Source: Burkholderiales bacterium
Lineage (GTDB): Bacteria; Pseudomonadota; Gammaproteobacteria; Burkholderiales; JAEUOS01
DNA length: 64,000 nt
Assembly: GCA_016790695.1 (NCBI GenBank)
Contig: JAEUOS010000027.1
Coordinates: 41,983-105,982, forward strand
Reading direction: 5' to 3'
Of this stretch, positions 53,056 through 62,325 are shown one piece after another. The stretch's first letter is position 1. The number at the start of each line of letters is the position of its first letter. The position numbers and the translations under genes were made by a program. The notes beneath the pieces are model-generated. The model saw only the letters and a list, made by a program, of their open reading frames with translations. It was not told the DNA's origin and searched no databases.

Positions 53056-53469
53056 ATGAAAATTCTGCAACCCCCGGGCTGGGCCAAGCCCCGCGGCTAC
53101 GCCAACGGCATCGCCGCACGCGGCACCCTGGTCATGATCGGCGGCCAGGTCGGCTGGGACCCGGTGCGAAGCGGCGCCGGCGGCGCGGGCGTGTGGCCGG
53201 CGCGCGATTTCGCCGGCCAGGCGCGTCAGGCGCTGGCGAACATCGTCGCGATCCTCGCCGAAGCCGGCGGCAAGCCCGAGCACCTGGTGCGCCTGACCTG
53301 GTACGTGCTCGACCGCGACGAGTACGTCGCCGCCTGGCCCGCCGTGGGCGCCGCCTACAAGGAGATCATCGGCCGCCACTTCCCCGCGATGGCCGCGTTC
53401 GGCGTCACCGCGCTGGTCGAACCCGAGGCACGGCTCGAGATCGAAGCCACGGCCGTCGTTCCGGACTGA
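53056..53469 (+). CDS. Rid-family (YjgF/YER057c/UK114) protein
   Basis: A 137-residue Rid-fold protein (IGGQVGWDP, QARQALANIVAILAEAGGKPEHLVRLTWYV, LVEPEARLEIEATAV). True RidA enamine/imine deaminases have an Arg in the PARS segment; here that segment is FPAMAAFGV with Met112, so deamination by the usual mechanism is unlikely. Rid proteins without this Arg occur in catabolic operons, and the 2-aminomuconate deaminase family is related. Opposite the aryl-CoA monooxygenase operon, it may act on an enamine-like or ring-opened intermediate. The Bug receptor gene starts 6 bases later. Confidence 0.85.
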   Translation: MKILQPPGWAKPRGYANGIAARGTLVMIGGQVGWDPVRSGAGGAGVWPARDFAGQARQALANIVAILAEAGGKPEHLVRLTWYVLDRDEYVAAWPAVGAAYKEIIGRHFPAMAAFGVTALVEPEARLEIEATAVVPD

Positions 53470-53475
53470 GCCGCC

Positions 53476-54468
53476 ATGCGTCCCCTGCTCCCGCGCCCGT
53501 GGCTCGTCGCCGCCGCCGCCGCCGCCGCCACCTTCGCCGCGATGACCGCGCCCGCCGGCGCGCAACCCTACCCGTCGCGGCCGATCCGCATCGTCGTGCC
53601 CTATCCGGCGGGCGGCGGCATCGACGTGCTGTCGCGCCAGATCGCGCAGCGCCTGGCGCAGCGCTGGAATCAGCCGGCGGTGGTCGAGAACAAGCCCGGC
53701 GCCGGCACGCTGCTGGCCGCCGAGACCGTGGCGCGCGCCGCGCCCGACGGCCACACGCTGATGATCACGACCGATTCGACCATCACCATCAATCCGCACC
53801 TCTACGCGAAGCTGCCCTACGACCCGGTCCGGGACTTCGCCCCGGTGACGCAGCTGGTGTTCCTCAACCAGCTCCTGGTCGCCAACGCCGGCCTGCCCGC
53901 GGCGAACCTCAGGGAACTCATCGCGCACGCCAAGGCGAACCCGGGCAAGCTCAACTACGCCTCCTATGGCGTGGGCAGCCAGCCCCACCTGGCGATGGAG
54001 ATCCTGAAGAGCCAGGCCGGGATCGACATCGCGCACGTGCCGTACAAGGGCATTCCGCAGGCGGTGCCGGCGGCGATCGCCGGCGAGGTGCAGCTCACCT
54101 TCTCCGGCGCCGCCTCGACCCAGGCGCACATCCGGGCCGGGCGGCTCAAGGCCATCGCCATCGGCGGCACGAAGCGCCTGCCGCTGATGCCGGAGGTGCC
54201 GACCTTCGCCGAGTCCGGGTTTCCCGACGTGCCCGCGAATGCCTGGTTCGGGCTGTTCGCGCCCGCGGCGACGCCGCGCGAGGTCCTCGCCGCGCTGCAT
54301 GCGGAGGTCACGCGCCTGCTCCGGGAACCGGAGTTCGCGCAGAAGGAGATCGCGGGCAAGGGCTACGAGCTGGTCGCCGGGACGCCCGAGGAATTCGCCG
54401 CCTTTCTCGTCGCCGACAGCGCGCGCAACGCGCGCGCGGTGAAGATCTCCGGCGCGCGCGCCGAGTAG
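53476..54468 (+). CDS. Bug/TctC-type periplasmic solute receptor
   Basis: A 330-residue binding protein with a signal peptide ending APAGAQP. The hallmark segments RPIRIVVPYPAGGGIDVLSRQ, VENKPGAGTLLAAETVARAAPDGHTL and INPHLYAKLPYD define the Bug (tripartite tricarboxylate transporter receptor) family, which is hugely expanded in Burkholderiales. It binds small carboxylic acids. No TctA/TctB membrane genes are in the window, so it may serve a distant transporter or act in sensing. It lies directly after the Rid gene, in the same transcript. Confidence 0.92.
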   Translation: MRPLLPRPWLVAAAAAAATFAAMTAPAGAQPYPSRPIRIVVPYPAGGGIDVLSRQIAQRLAQRWNQPAVVENKPGAGTLLAAETVARAAPDGHTLMITTDSTITINPHLYAKLPYDPVRDFAPVTQLVFLNQLLVANAGLPAANLRELIAHAKANPGKLNYASYGVGSQPHLAMEILKSQAGIDIAHVPYKGIPQAVPAAIAGEVQLTFSGAASTQAHIRAGRLKAIAIGGTKRLPLMPEVPTFAESGFPDVPANAWFGLFAPAATPREVLAALHAEVTRLLREPEFAQKEIAGKGYELVAGTPEEFAAFLVADSARNARAVKISGARAE

Positions 54469-54478
54469 CGGCGCCGGG

Positions 54479-54507
54479 TTCGGCCCGGCCGGCCCCGCGC
54501 ATATAAT
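54479..54507 (+). promoter_or_regulatory. candidate promoter of the glutaryl-CoA dehydrogenase gene
   Basis: A perfect -10 TATAAT at 54502-54507, 40 bases before the ATG. The -35 position 17 bases upstream is TTCGGC, a weak match, so an activator may be needed. Confidence 0.5.
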
Positions 54508-54546
54508 CCGCCCCTTCCGCAACGCACCTCCCCTCGAGAGGCAACC

Positions 54547-55740
54547 ATGCTCTCCCCGCAAAAGACCAAGGCGCAGTTCCAGTGGGACGACCCGCTGCTC
54601 CTCAACGACCAGCTGACCGAGGACGAGCGCATGGTGCGCGACGCCGCGCACGACTACTGCCAGACCAGGCTCGCCCCGCGCATCCTCGAGGCGTTCCGGC
54701 ACGAGACCAGCGACGCCGCGATCTTCCGCGAGATGGGCGCGATCGGGCTCCTCGGCCCGACCATCCCGGCCGAGTACGGCGGTCCCGGCCTCAACTACGT
54801 GAGCTACGGCCTGATCGCGCGCGAGGTCGAGCGCGTCGACTCCGGCTACCGCTCGATGATGAGCGTGCAGTCCTCGCTGGTCATGCTGCCGATCCACGAC
54901 TTCGGTTCCGAGGCGCAGCGCCGCAAGTACCTGCCGAAGCTCGCCTCCGGCGAGTGGATCGGCTGCTTCGGCCTGACCGAGCCCAACCACGGCTCCGATC
55001 CGGGCTCGATGATCACGCGCGCCCGGACCGTGCCCGGCGGCTTCTCGCTCACCGGCGCCAAGATGTGGATCTCCAATTCCCCGTTCGCCGACGTCTTCGT
55101 GGTCTGGGCCAAGAACGACGACGGCCGCATCCGCGGCTACATCCTCGAGAAGGGCATGAAGGGCCTGTCGGCGCCGAAGATCGAGGGCAAGTTCGGCCTG
55201 CGCGCGTCGATCACCGGCGAGATCGTCATGGACGAGGTGTTCGTGCCGGCCGAGAACGAACTGCCCAACGTCGAAGGGCTCAAGGGGCCGTTCACCTGCC
55301 TGAACTCGGCGCGCTACGGCATCGCGTGGGGCGCGCTGGGCGCCGCCGAGGACTGCTGGCACCGCGCGCGCCAGTACGTGCTCGACCGCAAGCAGTTCGG
55401 CCGCCCGCTGGCCGCGAACCAGCTGATCCAGAAGAAGCTCGCCGACATGCAGACCGAGATCACCCTGGGCCTGCAGGGCTGCCTGCGCCTGGGCCGCATG
55501 AAGGACGAGGGCACGGCCGCGGTCGAGACCACCTCGATCATGAAGCGCAACTCGTGCGGCAAGGCGCTCGACATCGCGCGCGTGGCGCGCGACATGCTCG
55601 GCGGCAACGGCATCTCGGACGAGTACGGCATCATCCGCCACATGGTGAACCTCGAGGTCGTCAACACCTACGAGGGCACGCACGACATCCACGCGCTGAT
55701 CCTCGGGCGCGCGCAGACCGGGATCCAGGCGTTCCAGTAG
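54547..55740 (+). CDS. gcdH: glutaryl-CoA dehydrogenase
   Basis: A 397-residue acyl-CoA dehydrogenase that oxidatively decarboxylates glutaryl-CoA to crotonyl-CoA. The catalytic Glu is Glu376 in [24 protein letters not shown], a sequence typical of this enzyme, and the glutaryl carboxylate-binding Arg102 and Ser106 ([10 protein letters not shown]) are kept. [14 protein letters not shown] and [15 protein letters not shown] are also characteristic. It is used in lysine, tryptophan and aromatic-CoA breakdown. GAGAGGC precedes the ATG. Position beside the aryl-CoA genes suggests it handles the end of that route. Confidence 0.95.
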   Translation: MLSPQKTKAQFQWDDPLLLNDQLTEDERMVRDAAHDYCQTRLAPRILEAFRHETSDAAIFREMGAIGLLGPTIPAEYGGPGLNYVSYGLIAREVERVDSGYRSMMSVQSSLVMLPIHDFGSEAQRRKYLPKLASGEWIGCFGLTEPNHGSDPGSMITRARTVPGGFSLTGAKMWISNSPFADVFVVWAKNDDGRIRGYILEKGMKGLSAPKIEGKFGLRASITGEIVMDEVFVPAENELPNVEGLKGPFTCLNSARYGIAWGALGAAEDCWHRARQYVLDRKQFGRPLAANQLIQKKLADMQTEITLGLQGCLRLGRMKDEGTAAVETTSIMKRNSCGKALDIARVARDMLGGNGISDEYGIIRHMVNLEVVNTYEGTHDIHALILGRAQTGIQAFQ

Positions 55741-55795
55741 GGTTGCCGGCCGCGCGCCGCCGATCCTCCCGGTGCCTGCGGCGCGAGCCACGGCC

Positions 55796-57298
55796 ATGGC
55801 ACGCTGGCGGGGCGGACGGCTCGTGGCGGGCGCGCTGCTCGCGGCTGCGGGCGTGGCGGCCGCGGCCGCCGCGTCGGCCGAGTCCGTCGTCGTCGGCTCC
55901 AAGCGCTTCACCGAGTCCTACATCCTGGCCGAGATCGTCGCCCGGGTCGCGGCGCCGCACGCGCAGGTGACGCACCGGCAGGGCCTGGGCAACACCGCGA
56001 TCGTCTTCGCCGCGCTCAAGGCCGGCGCGATCGACCTCTACCCCGACTACACCGGCACCCTTGCCGCCGAGGTGCTCAAGCTCGCGCCCGCGGCGAGCCT
56101 CGCCGACCTGCGCGCCGGCCTCGCGCCGCTGGGACTCGGGTTGAGCGCGCCGCTGGGCTTCCACAACGGCTACGCGCTCGCGCTGCGCCGCGACGAGGCG
56201 CAGCGCCGCCGGCTCGCCCGGCTCTCCGACCTGAAGGCCGCGCCCGACCTGAAGCTCGCGCTGTCGCACGAGTTCCTCGGCCGCGCCGACGGCTGGCCGG
56301 GCCTGGCAGCGCGCTACGGCCTGCCGCACCGGCCGGCGGGCATCGACCATGGCCTCGCCTACGACGCGCTCGCGCGGCGCAGCATCGACGTCACCGACAT
56401 CTACACCACCGACGCGAAGATCGCGCGTCAGGGGCTGGCGGTGCTGCAGGACGACCTCGGCCACTTCCCGCGTTACGACGCCGTGCTGGTCCATCGCCTC
56501 GACCTCGCGGAACGCGCGCCGCGCGCCTGGCGCGCCATCGAGGCACTCGCAGGCCGCATCGACGAGCCGACCATGATCGGCATGAACGCGGCCGCCGAGC
56601 TCGACGGCCGGCCGTTCGCGGCGATCGCCGCCGAGTTCGTCGCCGGCCGCGCGGGCGGCGCGACGCGCGCCGGGTTCGCCGACAAGCTCTTCGGCCCCGA
56701 CTTCGCCCGCCTGCTCGGCCAGCACGTGCTGCTGGTGGCCGTGGCCGTGGCGGTCGCCGGCCTCGTCGGCGTGCCGCTCGGCGTGCTCGCCGCCGGCACC
56801 CCCGCCCTCACGCAGCCGGTGCTGGCGGCCGCCGGCATCCTGCAGACCATCCCGTCGCTGGCGCTCCTGGCGATGCTGATCCCGCTCCTCGGCGACATCG
56901 GCACCGGCCCGGCCCTGGTCGCGCTCTCCCTCTACGCGCTGCTGCCGATCGTGCAGAACACCTGCACCGGGCTGGGCGAAGTGCCGGGCGGCCTGAAGCA
57001 GGCGGCGCTGTCGCTCGGCCTCACGCCGCGCCAGCGCCTGACCCTCGTCGAACTGCCGCTGGCGCTGCCGGTGATCCTGGCCGGCGCGAGAACCGCGGCA
57101 GTGACCACCGTGGGCACGGCGACGATCGCGGCCTTCATCGGCGCCGGCGGCTTCGGCGAGCGCATCGCCACCGGGCTGGCGCTCAACGACCACGCGACGC
57201 TTCTTGCGGGCGCGCTTCCGGCGGCCGCACTGGCGCTGGCCACGCAGGCCGCGTTCGCGTCGATCGAGCGCGCGCAGCGACGCCGCAGAACGCGATAA
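55796..57298 (+). CDS. fused osmoprotectant-type ABC substrate-binding protein and permease
   Basis: A 500-residue fusion. After a signal, residues about 35-300 are a glycine betaine/choline-type (OpuAC/ProX-like) binding domain: [51 protein letters not shown]. Residues about 305-500 are an OpuAB-type permease with six spans and the EAA-like loop [32 protein letters not shown]. The order (binding domain first) is the reverse of OpuAC fusions such as EgtU. No ATPase gene is adjacent. I chose ATG 55796; a GTG at 55772 would add 8 residues. The ligand may be a betaine, choline or a quaternary amine. Confidence 0.88.
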   Translation: MARWRGGRLVAGALLAAAGVAAAAAASAESVVVGSKRFTESYILAEIVARVAAPHAQVTHRQGLGNTAIVFAALKAGAIDLYPDYTGTLAAEVLKLAPAASLADLRAGLAPLGLGLSAPLGFHNGYALALRRDEAQRRRLARLSDLKAAPDLKLALSHEFLGRADGWPGLAARYGLPHRPAGIDHGLAYDALARRSIDVTDIYTTDAKIARQGLAVLQDDLGHFPRYDAVLVHRLDLAERAPRAWRAIEALAGRIDEPTMIGMNAAAELDGRPFAAIAAEFVAGRAGGATRAGFADKLFGPDFARLLGQHVLLVAVAVAVAGLVGVPLGVLAAGTPALTQPVLAAAGILQTIPSLALLAMLIPLLGDIGTGPALVALSLYALLPIVQNTCTGLGEVPGGLKQAALSLGLTPRQRLTLVELPLALPVILAGARTAAVTTVGTATIAAFIGAGGFGERIATGLALNDHATLLAGALPAAALALATQAAFASIERAQRRRRTR

Positions 57299-57365
57299 TC
57301 TCCGGCAACCTCCACGCACGGACCGGCGCCCTTCCGCCCGGTCGCGCTTCGCTCCCCGCCACGCC

Positions 57366-58220
57366 ATGACCTCACGAACCCCGCCCGCCGCCGACGCGAG
57401 CAGCCGACTCGCGTCCGAACCCTGGTACCTGCCGGTCGCCGACGAGATCGCCATCTTCGAAGCCGCCTACGCGGCGCGCCTGCCGGTGCTGCTCAAGGGG
57501 CCGACCGGCTGCGGCAAGACCCGCTTCGTCGAGCACATGGCCTGGCGCCTGTACCGCGACGCCGCGACGCCGCGGCGCGACATCGAGATCCCGCTCATCA
57601 CCGTGGCCTGCCACGAGGACCTGACCGCCACCGACCTGGTCGGCCGCCACCTGCTCGCCGGCGACGCGACGGTGTGGACCGACGGCCCGCTGACGCGCGC
57701 GGTGCGCACCGGCGCGATCGTGTACCTCGACGAGATCGTCGAGGCGCGCAAGGACACGACCGTCGTCATCCATTCGCTCACCGACCACCGGCGCGTGCTG
57801 CCGATCGAGAAGACCGGCGAACTGCTCGACGCGCACCCGGACTTCCTGCTCGTGATCTCCTACAACCCCGGCTACCAGAGCGTGATCAAGGACCTGAAGC
57901 CGTCGACGCGCCAGCGCTTCGTGAGCCTCGAGTTCGACTATCCGGCCGTCGCGGTGGAGGCGCGCATCATCGCGCACGAGGCCGGCGTCGACGCCGGCCT
58001 GGCGGAGCGCCTGGCGCAGATCGGCGCGAAGGTGCGCAACCTGCGCGAACACGGCTTCGAGGAGGGCGTCTCCACGCGGCTGCTGATCTACGCGGCCGAA
58101 CTGGTGCGCGGCGGCGTGGCGCCGCGCCGCGCCTGCGAGGTCGCGATCACGCGCGCGGTCAGCGACGACGCCCTGGTGCAGCAGGCGATCGCCGACATCG
58201 TCGACGTGATCCTGCCGTGA
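57366..58220 (+). CDS. MoxR-family AAA+ ATPase (CbbQ/NorQ type)
   Basis: A 284-residue MoxR AAA+ protein. Walker A is GPTGCGKT (45-52), Walker B IVYLDEI (118-124), the sensor region is [12 protein letters not shown] and [16 protein letters not shown] carries the arginine finger; the C-terminal CbbQ domain follows. NorQ, CbbQ and GvpN relatives remodel or metallate target enzymes with a VWA partner, here encoded by the next gene, whose start overlaps this stop by 4 bases. No nitric oxide reductase or RuBisCO genes are in the window, so the client is different. Confidence 0.92.
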   Translation: MTSRTPPAADASSRLASEPWYLPVADEIAIFEAAYAARLPVLLKGPTGCGKTRFVEHMAWRLYRDAATPRRDIEIPLITVACHEDLTATDLVGRHLLAGDATVWTDGPLTRAVRTGAIVYLDEIVEARKDTTVVIHSLTDHRRVLPIEKTGELLDAHPDFLLVISYNPGYQSVIKDLKPSTRQRFVSLEFDYPAVAVEARIIAHEAGVDAGLAERLAQIGAKVRNLREHGFEEGVSTRLLIYAAELVRGGVAPRRACEVAITRAVSDDALVQQAIADIVDVILP

Positions 58221-60433
58221 GCGAGGCCGGCGCCGCCGCGGTCTTCGCCGACCACCAGCGCGTGCTCGCGCTGTTCACCCAGGGCATCGTCGGCCGCCAC
58301 CTGCACCTCAAGCCGTTCGACGAAGGCCGCCCTGCCGCGGCGCCGTCGCGCATCAGCACCGACGGCGAGAGCATCCGGCTGCCGGCGCAGGTGGCGGATT
58401 TCCCGGACGCGCGCCACAACCTCGGCGCGTACCGCATCGCGATCCTGCATCAGGTCGGCTACCTCGAATGCGGCACCTTCGCGTTCGACCTGCGCGTGGC
58501 GGGCGAGCGCATGGCGCTGCCGCCGGCGGCGCCGGCGCCGCCGGCCAGCGCGATCCTGCGGCGCCTGCGCCCGGCGCCGCGCAGCGCGGAACTCGAACGG
58601 TTCTTCGCCCTGTGGCCGCGGCCGGCGCTGTTGCGCCGGGTCTTCGCCACCGTCGAAGCCCTGCGCATCGACACGGTGATGCGGCGGCGCTATCCGGGCG
58701 CGCGCCGCGATCTGGACCGGGTGCTGGCCCACGCGCTCGGGCGCCGCCCGCCCGCGGCCGGCCTGCGTCCGCTGGCGTCGCTGCTCGAGGCGCTGGTGCA
58801 GTATTCGCTCGGGCGGCCGCGCGCGCTCCTGGTCGCCGCCGACCGCACCGGGCTCGCCGATGCGCTGCTCGCGACCGCCGCGCCGGTCGAGGCGGACGGC
58901 GCGAGCGTCTACGACAGCGCGGCGGCGGCGCTGGCGATCTGCGCCGCGCTCGCGGCGCTGACGCGCCCGCCGGCGCGTCCCGGCGCGCATGGCGCGGGCA
59001 CGGACGAGGCCCCGCCCGACGAGCCGCCCGGCCTGCCCGAGGCGGCGCCCGCGGCCGCGGCCGAGGTCGCCGACGGCGAGGCCGCCCCGGCCGACGATGC
59101 GCTCGACGGCGCCGAGGTCGACTTTCGCGGCGAGCTCGCCCCGGATGCGGTGTTCCGGCGCCTCGCCAGCGGCCGCGCCGGCACCCTCGAGCACGACGGC
59201 GCCGCCGAGTCGGCCGTGCCGGAGGACGGCGCGGGCAACGACGCCCCCGCGGGCGCCGCGCGGGCGCCGGTCCGCGCCGCCGCCCTGCCGCCGACGCCCC
59301 GGAGTTTCCTCTACGACGAATGGGACTGCCACGCCGGCGACTACAAGCGCGCCTGGTGCCGCGTCTACGAGCACCGCCTGCGCGGCGAGGACGCCGGCTT
59401 CATCGACGACGTGCGGCGCCGCCATGCGCAGGTCGCGCGCCAGGTGCGGCGGCGTTTCGACGCGATCAAGCCCGAATCGCTCGCGCGCATGCACGGCGAG
59501 CGCGAGGGCGAGGAGCTCGAGCTCGAGCGCGCGATCCAGGCCGCGATCGACCGCCGCGCCGGCCACGCGCCCGACGAGCACCTCTACGTGCGCCGCCAGC
59601 GCGGCCGGCGCGAGGTCGCCGCGGCCTTCCTGGTCGACATGAGCGCGTCGACCGACTTCCCGATCCGCGACCGCGCCGCGGAAGCAGCCGCCGCCGCCGC
59701 GGCCGCCGCGGCGGGCGAGGCCGACCCCTATGTCTGGGGCCGCTTCGGTGCCCCGCCCGATCCGCCGCCGCCGGCGGCGAAGCGGCGCGTCATCGACATC
59801 GCCAAGGAGTCGCTGGCGCTGATGGGCGATGCGCTGGTCGCGCTCGGCGACGCCCATGCGATCTACGGCTTCTCGGGCAGCGGCCGCGACAACGTCGAGT
59901 TCCACATCGCCAAGGACTTCGGCGATCCCGCCGGGATGCGCACCTGGACCGCGCTCGCCGCGATCGAGCCGCGCCGCTCCACCCGCATGGGCCCGGCGAT
60001 CCGCCACGCGCTGGCCAAGCTCGCGCGCCAGCCCGAGCGCGTGCGCGTGCTCATCATCGTCTCCGACGGCTATCCCGAGGACCAGGACTACGGCCCGGAC
60101 CGCCGCGACATCGAGTACGGCATCGCCGACACCGCGCGCGCGCTCGCCGAGGCCGAGCGCGCGGGCGTGGCGGCGTTCTGCATCACCATCGACCCCGCCG
60201 GCCACGACTACCTGCGCCGCATGTGCGCCGAGGACGCCTACCTCGTCATCGACGAGGTCGCGGCGCTGCCGGCCGAACTCGCCAAGGTCTACCGCGCGCT
60301 GACCACGGGCAACGGGCGCGGCCCGCGGCGGCGCGGGCGGTCCGCGCTAAGATTCGCCCACCCCGGGACCGGCGCCGACGCCGGCCCCGCTTCCGGCGCC
60401 GCCCCCGGCGCCCCCCATGAATCGCGGAGATGA
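58217..60433 (+). CDS. VWA-domain protein, NorD/CbbO type
   Basis: A 738-residue protein. An N-terminal helical region (1-230) is followed by an acidic, Ala/Pro-rich linker (about 240-355), a conserved [20 protein letters not shown] segment, and a C-terminal VWA domain with the MIDAS DMSAS at 474-478, an alanine run inside the domain, and later [11 protein letters not shown]. The layout matches NorD/CbbO, the partner of MoxR ATPases. The start is a GTG overlapping the MoxR stop (GTGA). The last 35 residues are low complexity and run almost into the next gene. It presumably docks the AAA ring onto its metalloenzyme client. Confidence 0.9.
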   Translation: MSEAGAAAVFADHQRVLALFTQGIVGRHLHLKPFDEGRPAAAPSRISTDGESIRLPAQVADFPDARHNLGAYRIAILHQVGYLECGTFAFDLRVAGERMALPPAAPAPPASAILRRLRPAPRSAELERFFALWPRPALLRRVFATVEALRIDTVMRRRYPGARRDLDRVLAHALGRRPPAAGLRPLASLLEALVQYSLGRPRALLVAADRTGLADALLATAAPVEADGASVYDSAAAALAICAALAALTRPPARPGAHGAGTDEAPPDEPPGLPEAAPAAAAEVADGEAAPADDALDGAEVDFRGELAPDAVFRRLASGRAGTLEHDGAAESAVPEDGAGNDAPAGAARAPVRAAALPPTPRSFLYDEWDCHAGDYKRAWCRVYEHRLRGEDAGFIDDVRRRHAQVARQVRRRFDAIKPESLARMHGEREGEELELERAIQAAIDRRAGHAPDEHLYVRRQRGRREVAAAFLVDMSASTDFPIRDRAAEAAAAAAAAAAGEADPYVWGRFGAPPDPPPPAAKRRVIDIAKESLALMGDALVALGDAHAIYGFSGSGRDNVEFHIAKDFGDPAGMRTWTALAAIEPRRSTRMGPAIRHALAKLARQPERVRVLIIVSDGYPEDQDYGPDRRDIEYGIADTARALAEAERAGVAAFCITIDPAGHDYLRRMCAEDAYLVIDEVAALPAELAKVYRALTTGNGRGPRRRGRSALRFAHPGTGADAGPASGAAPGAPHESRR

Positions 60434-60437
60434 CGGC

Positions 60438-61391
60438 ATGAAACAGTGGCTTTGCATGGTGCTCCTCGGCCTGGCCGCACCCCTGGCGACGGCCCAGGCG
60501 CTGGCCGGCAAGAACATGCGCCTGATCGTTCCCTACCCGGCCGGCGGCGCCACCGACATGATGGGGCGCCTGATGGCGCAGAAGCTCTCGGAAGCGCTCA
60601 AGCAGCCCGTCACGGTCGAGAACCGCGCCGGCGCCGGCGGCAACATCGGCGTCGAACTGGTCGCCAAGGCGAGCCCGGACGGCGCGACCATCGGCATCTC
60701 GGCCACCAACAGCTTCGCGATCAACCCGCACCTGACGAAGAACCTGCCCTACGACGCGCAGAAGGACCTGGTGCAGATCTCCATGGTCGGCGTGATTCCG
60801 AACGTGATCGTGGTCAACAACGAGGTGCCGGCGAAGACCATCGCCGAACTGGTGGCGCTGGCGAAGAAGCAGCCGCTCGCCTACGCCAGCCCGGGCCAGG
60901 GCACCTCGCTGCACCTGGCCGGCGAGATGTTCAACGAGGCCGCCGGCATCAGCATGACCCACGTGCCCTACAAGGGCGAGGTGCCGGCGGTGCTCGACGT
61001 CATCGGCGGCCGCGTGCCGGTGATGACCTCCAACCTCGCCGGGCTCCTGCCGCACATCCGCGGCGGCAAGCTGCGCGCGCTCGCGGTCACCACCGCCCGG
61101 CGCGCGGCGCAGCTGCCCGACGTGCCGACGATGGCCGAATCCGGATTCAAGGACTTCGACATCAGCGTCTGGTTCACGCTCTTCACCGCCAGCGGCACCC
61201 CGCGCGAGACCCTCGAACTGCTCAACCGCGAGGTGGTCCGGGCGCTCAACATGCCGGACGTGCGCCAGCGCCTGACCGACGCCAACATCGACCCGCAGCC
61301 GACCTCGCTCGAGCAGATCCGCACCTACGTGCAGAAGGAGCACGAGCGCTGGGGCCGCATCGTCAGGAAGACCGGCGTCACCTGGGACTAG
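60438..61391 (+). CDS. Bug/TctC-type periplasmic solute receptor
   Basis: A 317-residue periplasmic receptor, second of its family in the window. Signal peptide MKQWLCMVLLGLAAPLATAQA; family motifs MRLIVPYPAGGATDMMGRLMAQ, VENRAGAGGNIGVELVAKASPDG and INPHLTKNLPYD. It is only distantly similar to the receptor at 53476, so the ligand probably differs. GGAG lies 9 bases before ATG 60438; an ATG at 60417 would add MNRGDDG and overlap the VWA gene. It precedes the amidohydrolase-ligase-Rieske genes, so it may capture the compound they degrade. No TctAB partner is present. Confidence 0.92.
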   Translation: MKQWLCMVLLGLAAPLATAQALAGKNMRLIVPYPAGGATDMMGRLMAQKLSEALKQPVTVENRAGAGGNIGVELVAKASPDGATIGISATNSFAINPHLTKNLPYDAQKDLVQISMVGVIPNVIVVNNEVPAKTIAELVALAKKQPLAYASPGQGTSLHLAGEMFNEAAGISMTHVPYKGEVPAVLDVIGGRVPVMTSNLAGLLPHIRGGKLRALAVTTARRAAQLPDVPTMAESGFKDFDISVWFTLFTASGTPRETLELLNREVVRALNMPDVRQRLTDANIDPQPTSLEQIRTYVQKEHERWGRIVRKTGVTWD

Positions 61392-61467
61392 CGCCCGCCG
61401 CCAGCCCCGCCGCCATCCCGCCGGCAGCGCGCCCGCCGCTGCCGCCAACCGACCGGACCTTCACGCC

Positions 61468-62325
61468 ATGACCTACGACACCCACGCGATCGACGCGGTG
61501 GTCAACATCCGCACCGCCGAGGCGATCGCCCTGCAGCCCGACCGGCGCAAGTTCTACGTCGACAAGATGCGCGTGTCGAACGACACCTTCGCCGGCGTCT
61601 CGCACGAGGAGATGCTGCGGCGGATGGACGCCGCCGGCATCGAGATCGCCTTCCTGATCGCCGCCAAGGTCGGCGTCAGGCACCATCCGGCCTGCTACCA
61701 CATCCCCTACGAGATGGTCGCCGAGGCGGTGCAGAAGCATCCGCAGCGCTTCCGCGGCCTCGCCGGCGTCGACCCCACCGAGGGCATGGCCGGGGTGCGC
61801 GCGCTCGAGCACGCGGTGCGCGAGTACGGCTTCATCGGCGCGCACACCTATCCGCACTGGTTCGAGCTCGCGCCCGACCACGCGAAGTACTACCCGTTCT
61901 ACGCCAAGTGCGTCGAGCTCGACATCCCGATCCAGATGCAGGTCGGCCAGTCGATGGTCTACGACGCCAGCTATCCGCGGCGCAGCACCGGCCGCCCGAT
62001 CGCGCTCGACGCGATCGCCTGCGATTTCCCCGAGTTGAAGCTGGTCGGCATCCACGTCGGCATCCCCTGGACCGACGAGATGATCGCCATGGCCTGGAAG
62101 CATGCGAACGTCTACATCGGCTGCGACGCGCACCGCCCGACCTACTGGCCCGAGTCCTTCATTCACTACATGAACAGCTACGGCCAGGACAAGGTGATCT
62201 TCGGCACCGACTTCCCGGTGCTCGACTTCGAGCGCACCCGCGCCGATTTCGACGCTCTCGAACTGAAACCCGAGGTGCGGCGCAAGGTCCTGCGCGAGAA
62301 CGCGGCACGCCTGTACCGCCTGTGA
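61468..62325 (+). CDS. amidohydrolase-2-fold protein with altered metal site
   Basis: A 285-residue TIM-barrel protein of the amidohydrolase-related (ACMSD-like) group: FRGLAGVDPTEGMAGVRALEHAV, GAHTYPHW, KLVGIHVGIPWTDEMIAMAWKHANVYIG and the C-terminal VIFGTDFPVLDFERTRADF with its conserved Asp. The N-terminal metal motif, normally HxH after beta strand 1, reads AIDAVVNIRT (Val11, Asn13), so the alpha-site metal may be held differently or lost. Family members hydrolyse or decarboxylate aromatic or ring-opened acids. Its stop overlaps the next ligase start by 4 bases. Confidence 0.85.
   Translation: MTYDTHAIDAVVNIRTAEAIALQPDRRKFYVDKMRVSNDTFAGVSHEEMLRRMDAAGIEIAFLIAAKVGVRHHPACYHIPYEMVAEAVQKHPQRFRGLAGVDPTEGMAGVRALEHAVREYGFIGAHTYPHWFELAPDHAKYYPFYAKCVELDIPIQMQVGQSMVYDASYPRRSTGRPIALDAIACDFPELKLVGIHVGIPWTDEMIAMAWKHANVYIGCDAHRPTYWPESFIHYMNSYGQDKVIFGTDFPVLDFERTRADFDALELKPEVRRKVLRENAARLYRL

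Noticed and set aside
53017..55911. A 964-codon minus-strand open frame
   Set aside because: It is antisense to the Rid, Bug and glutaryl-CoA dehydrogenase genes, all of which have clear family motifs.
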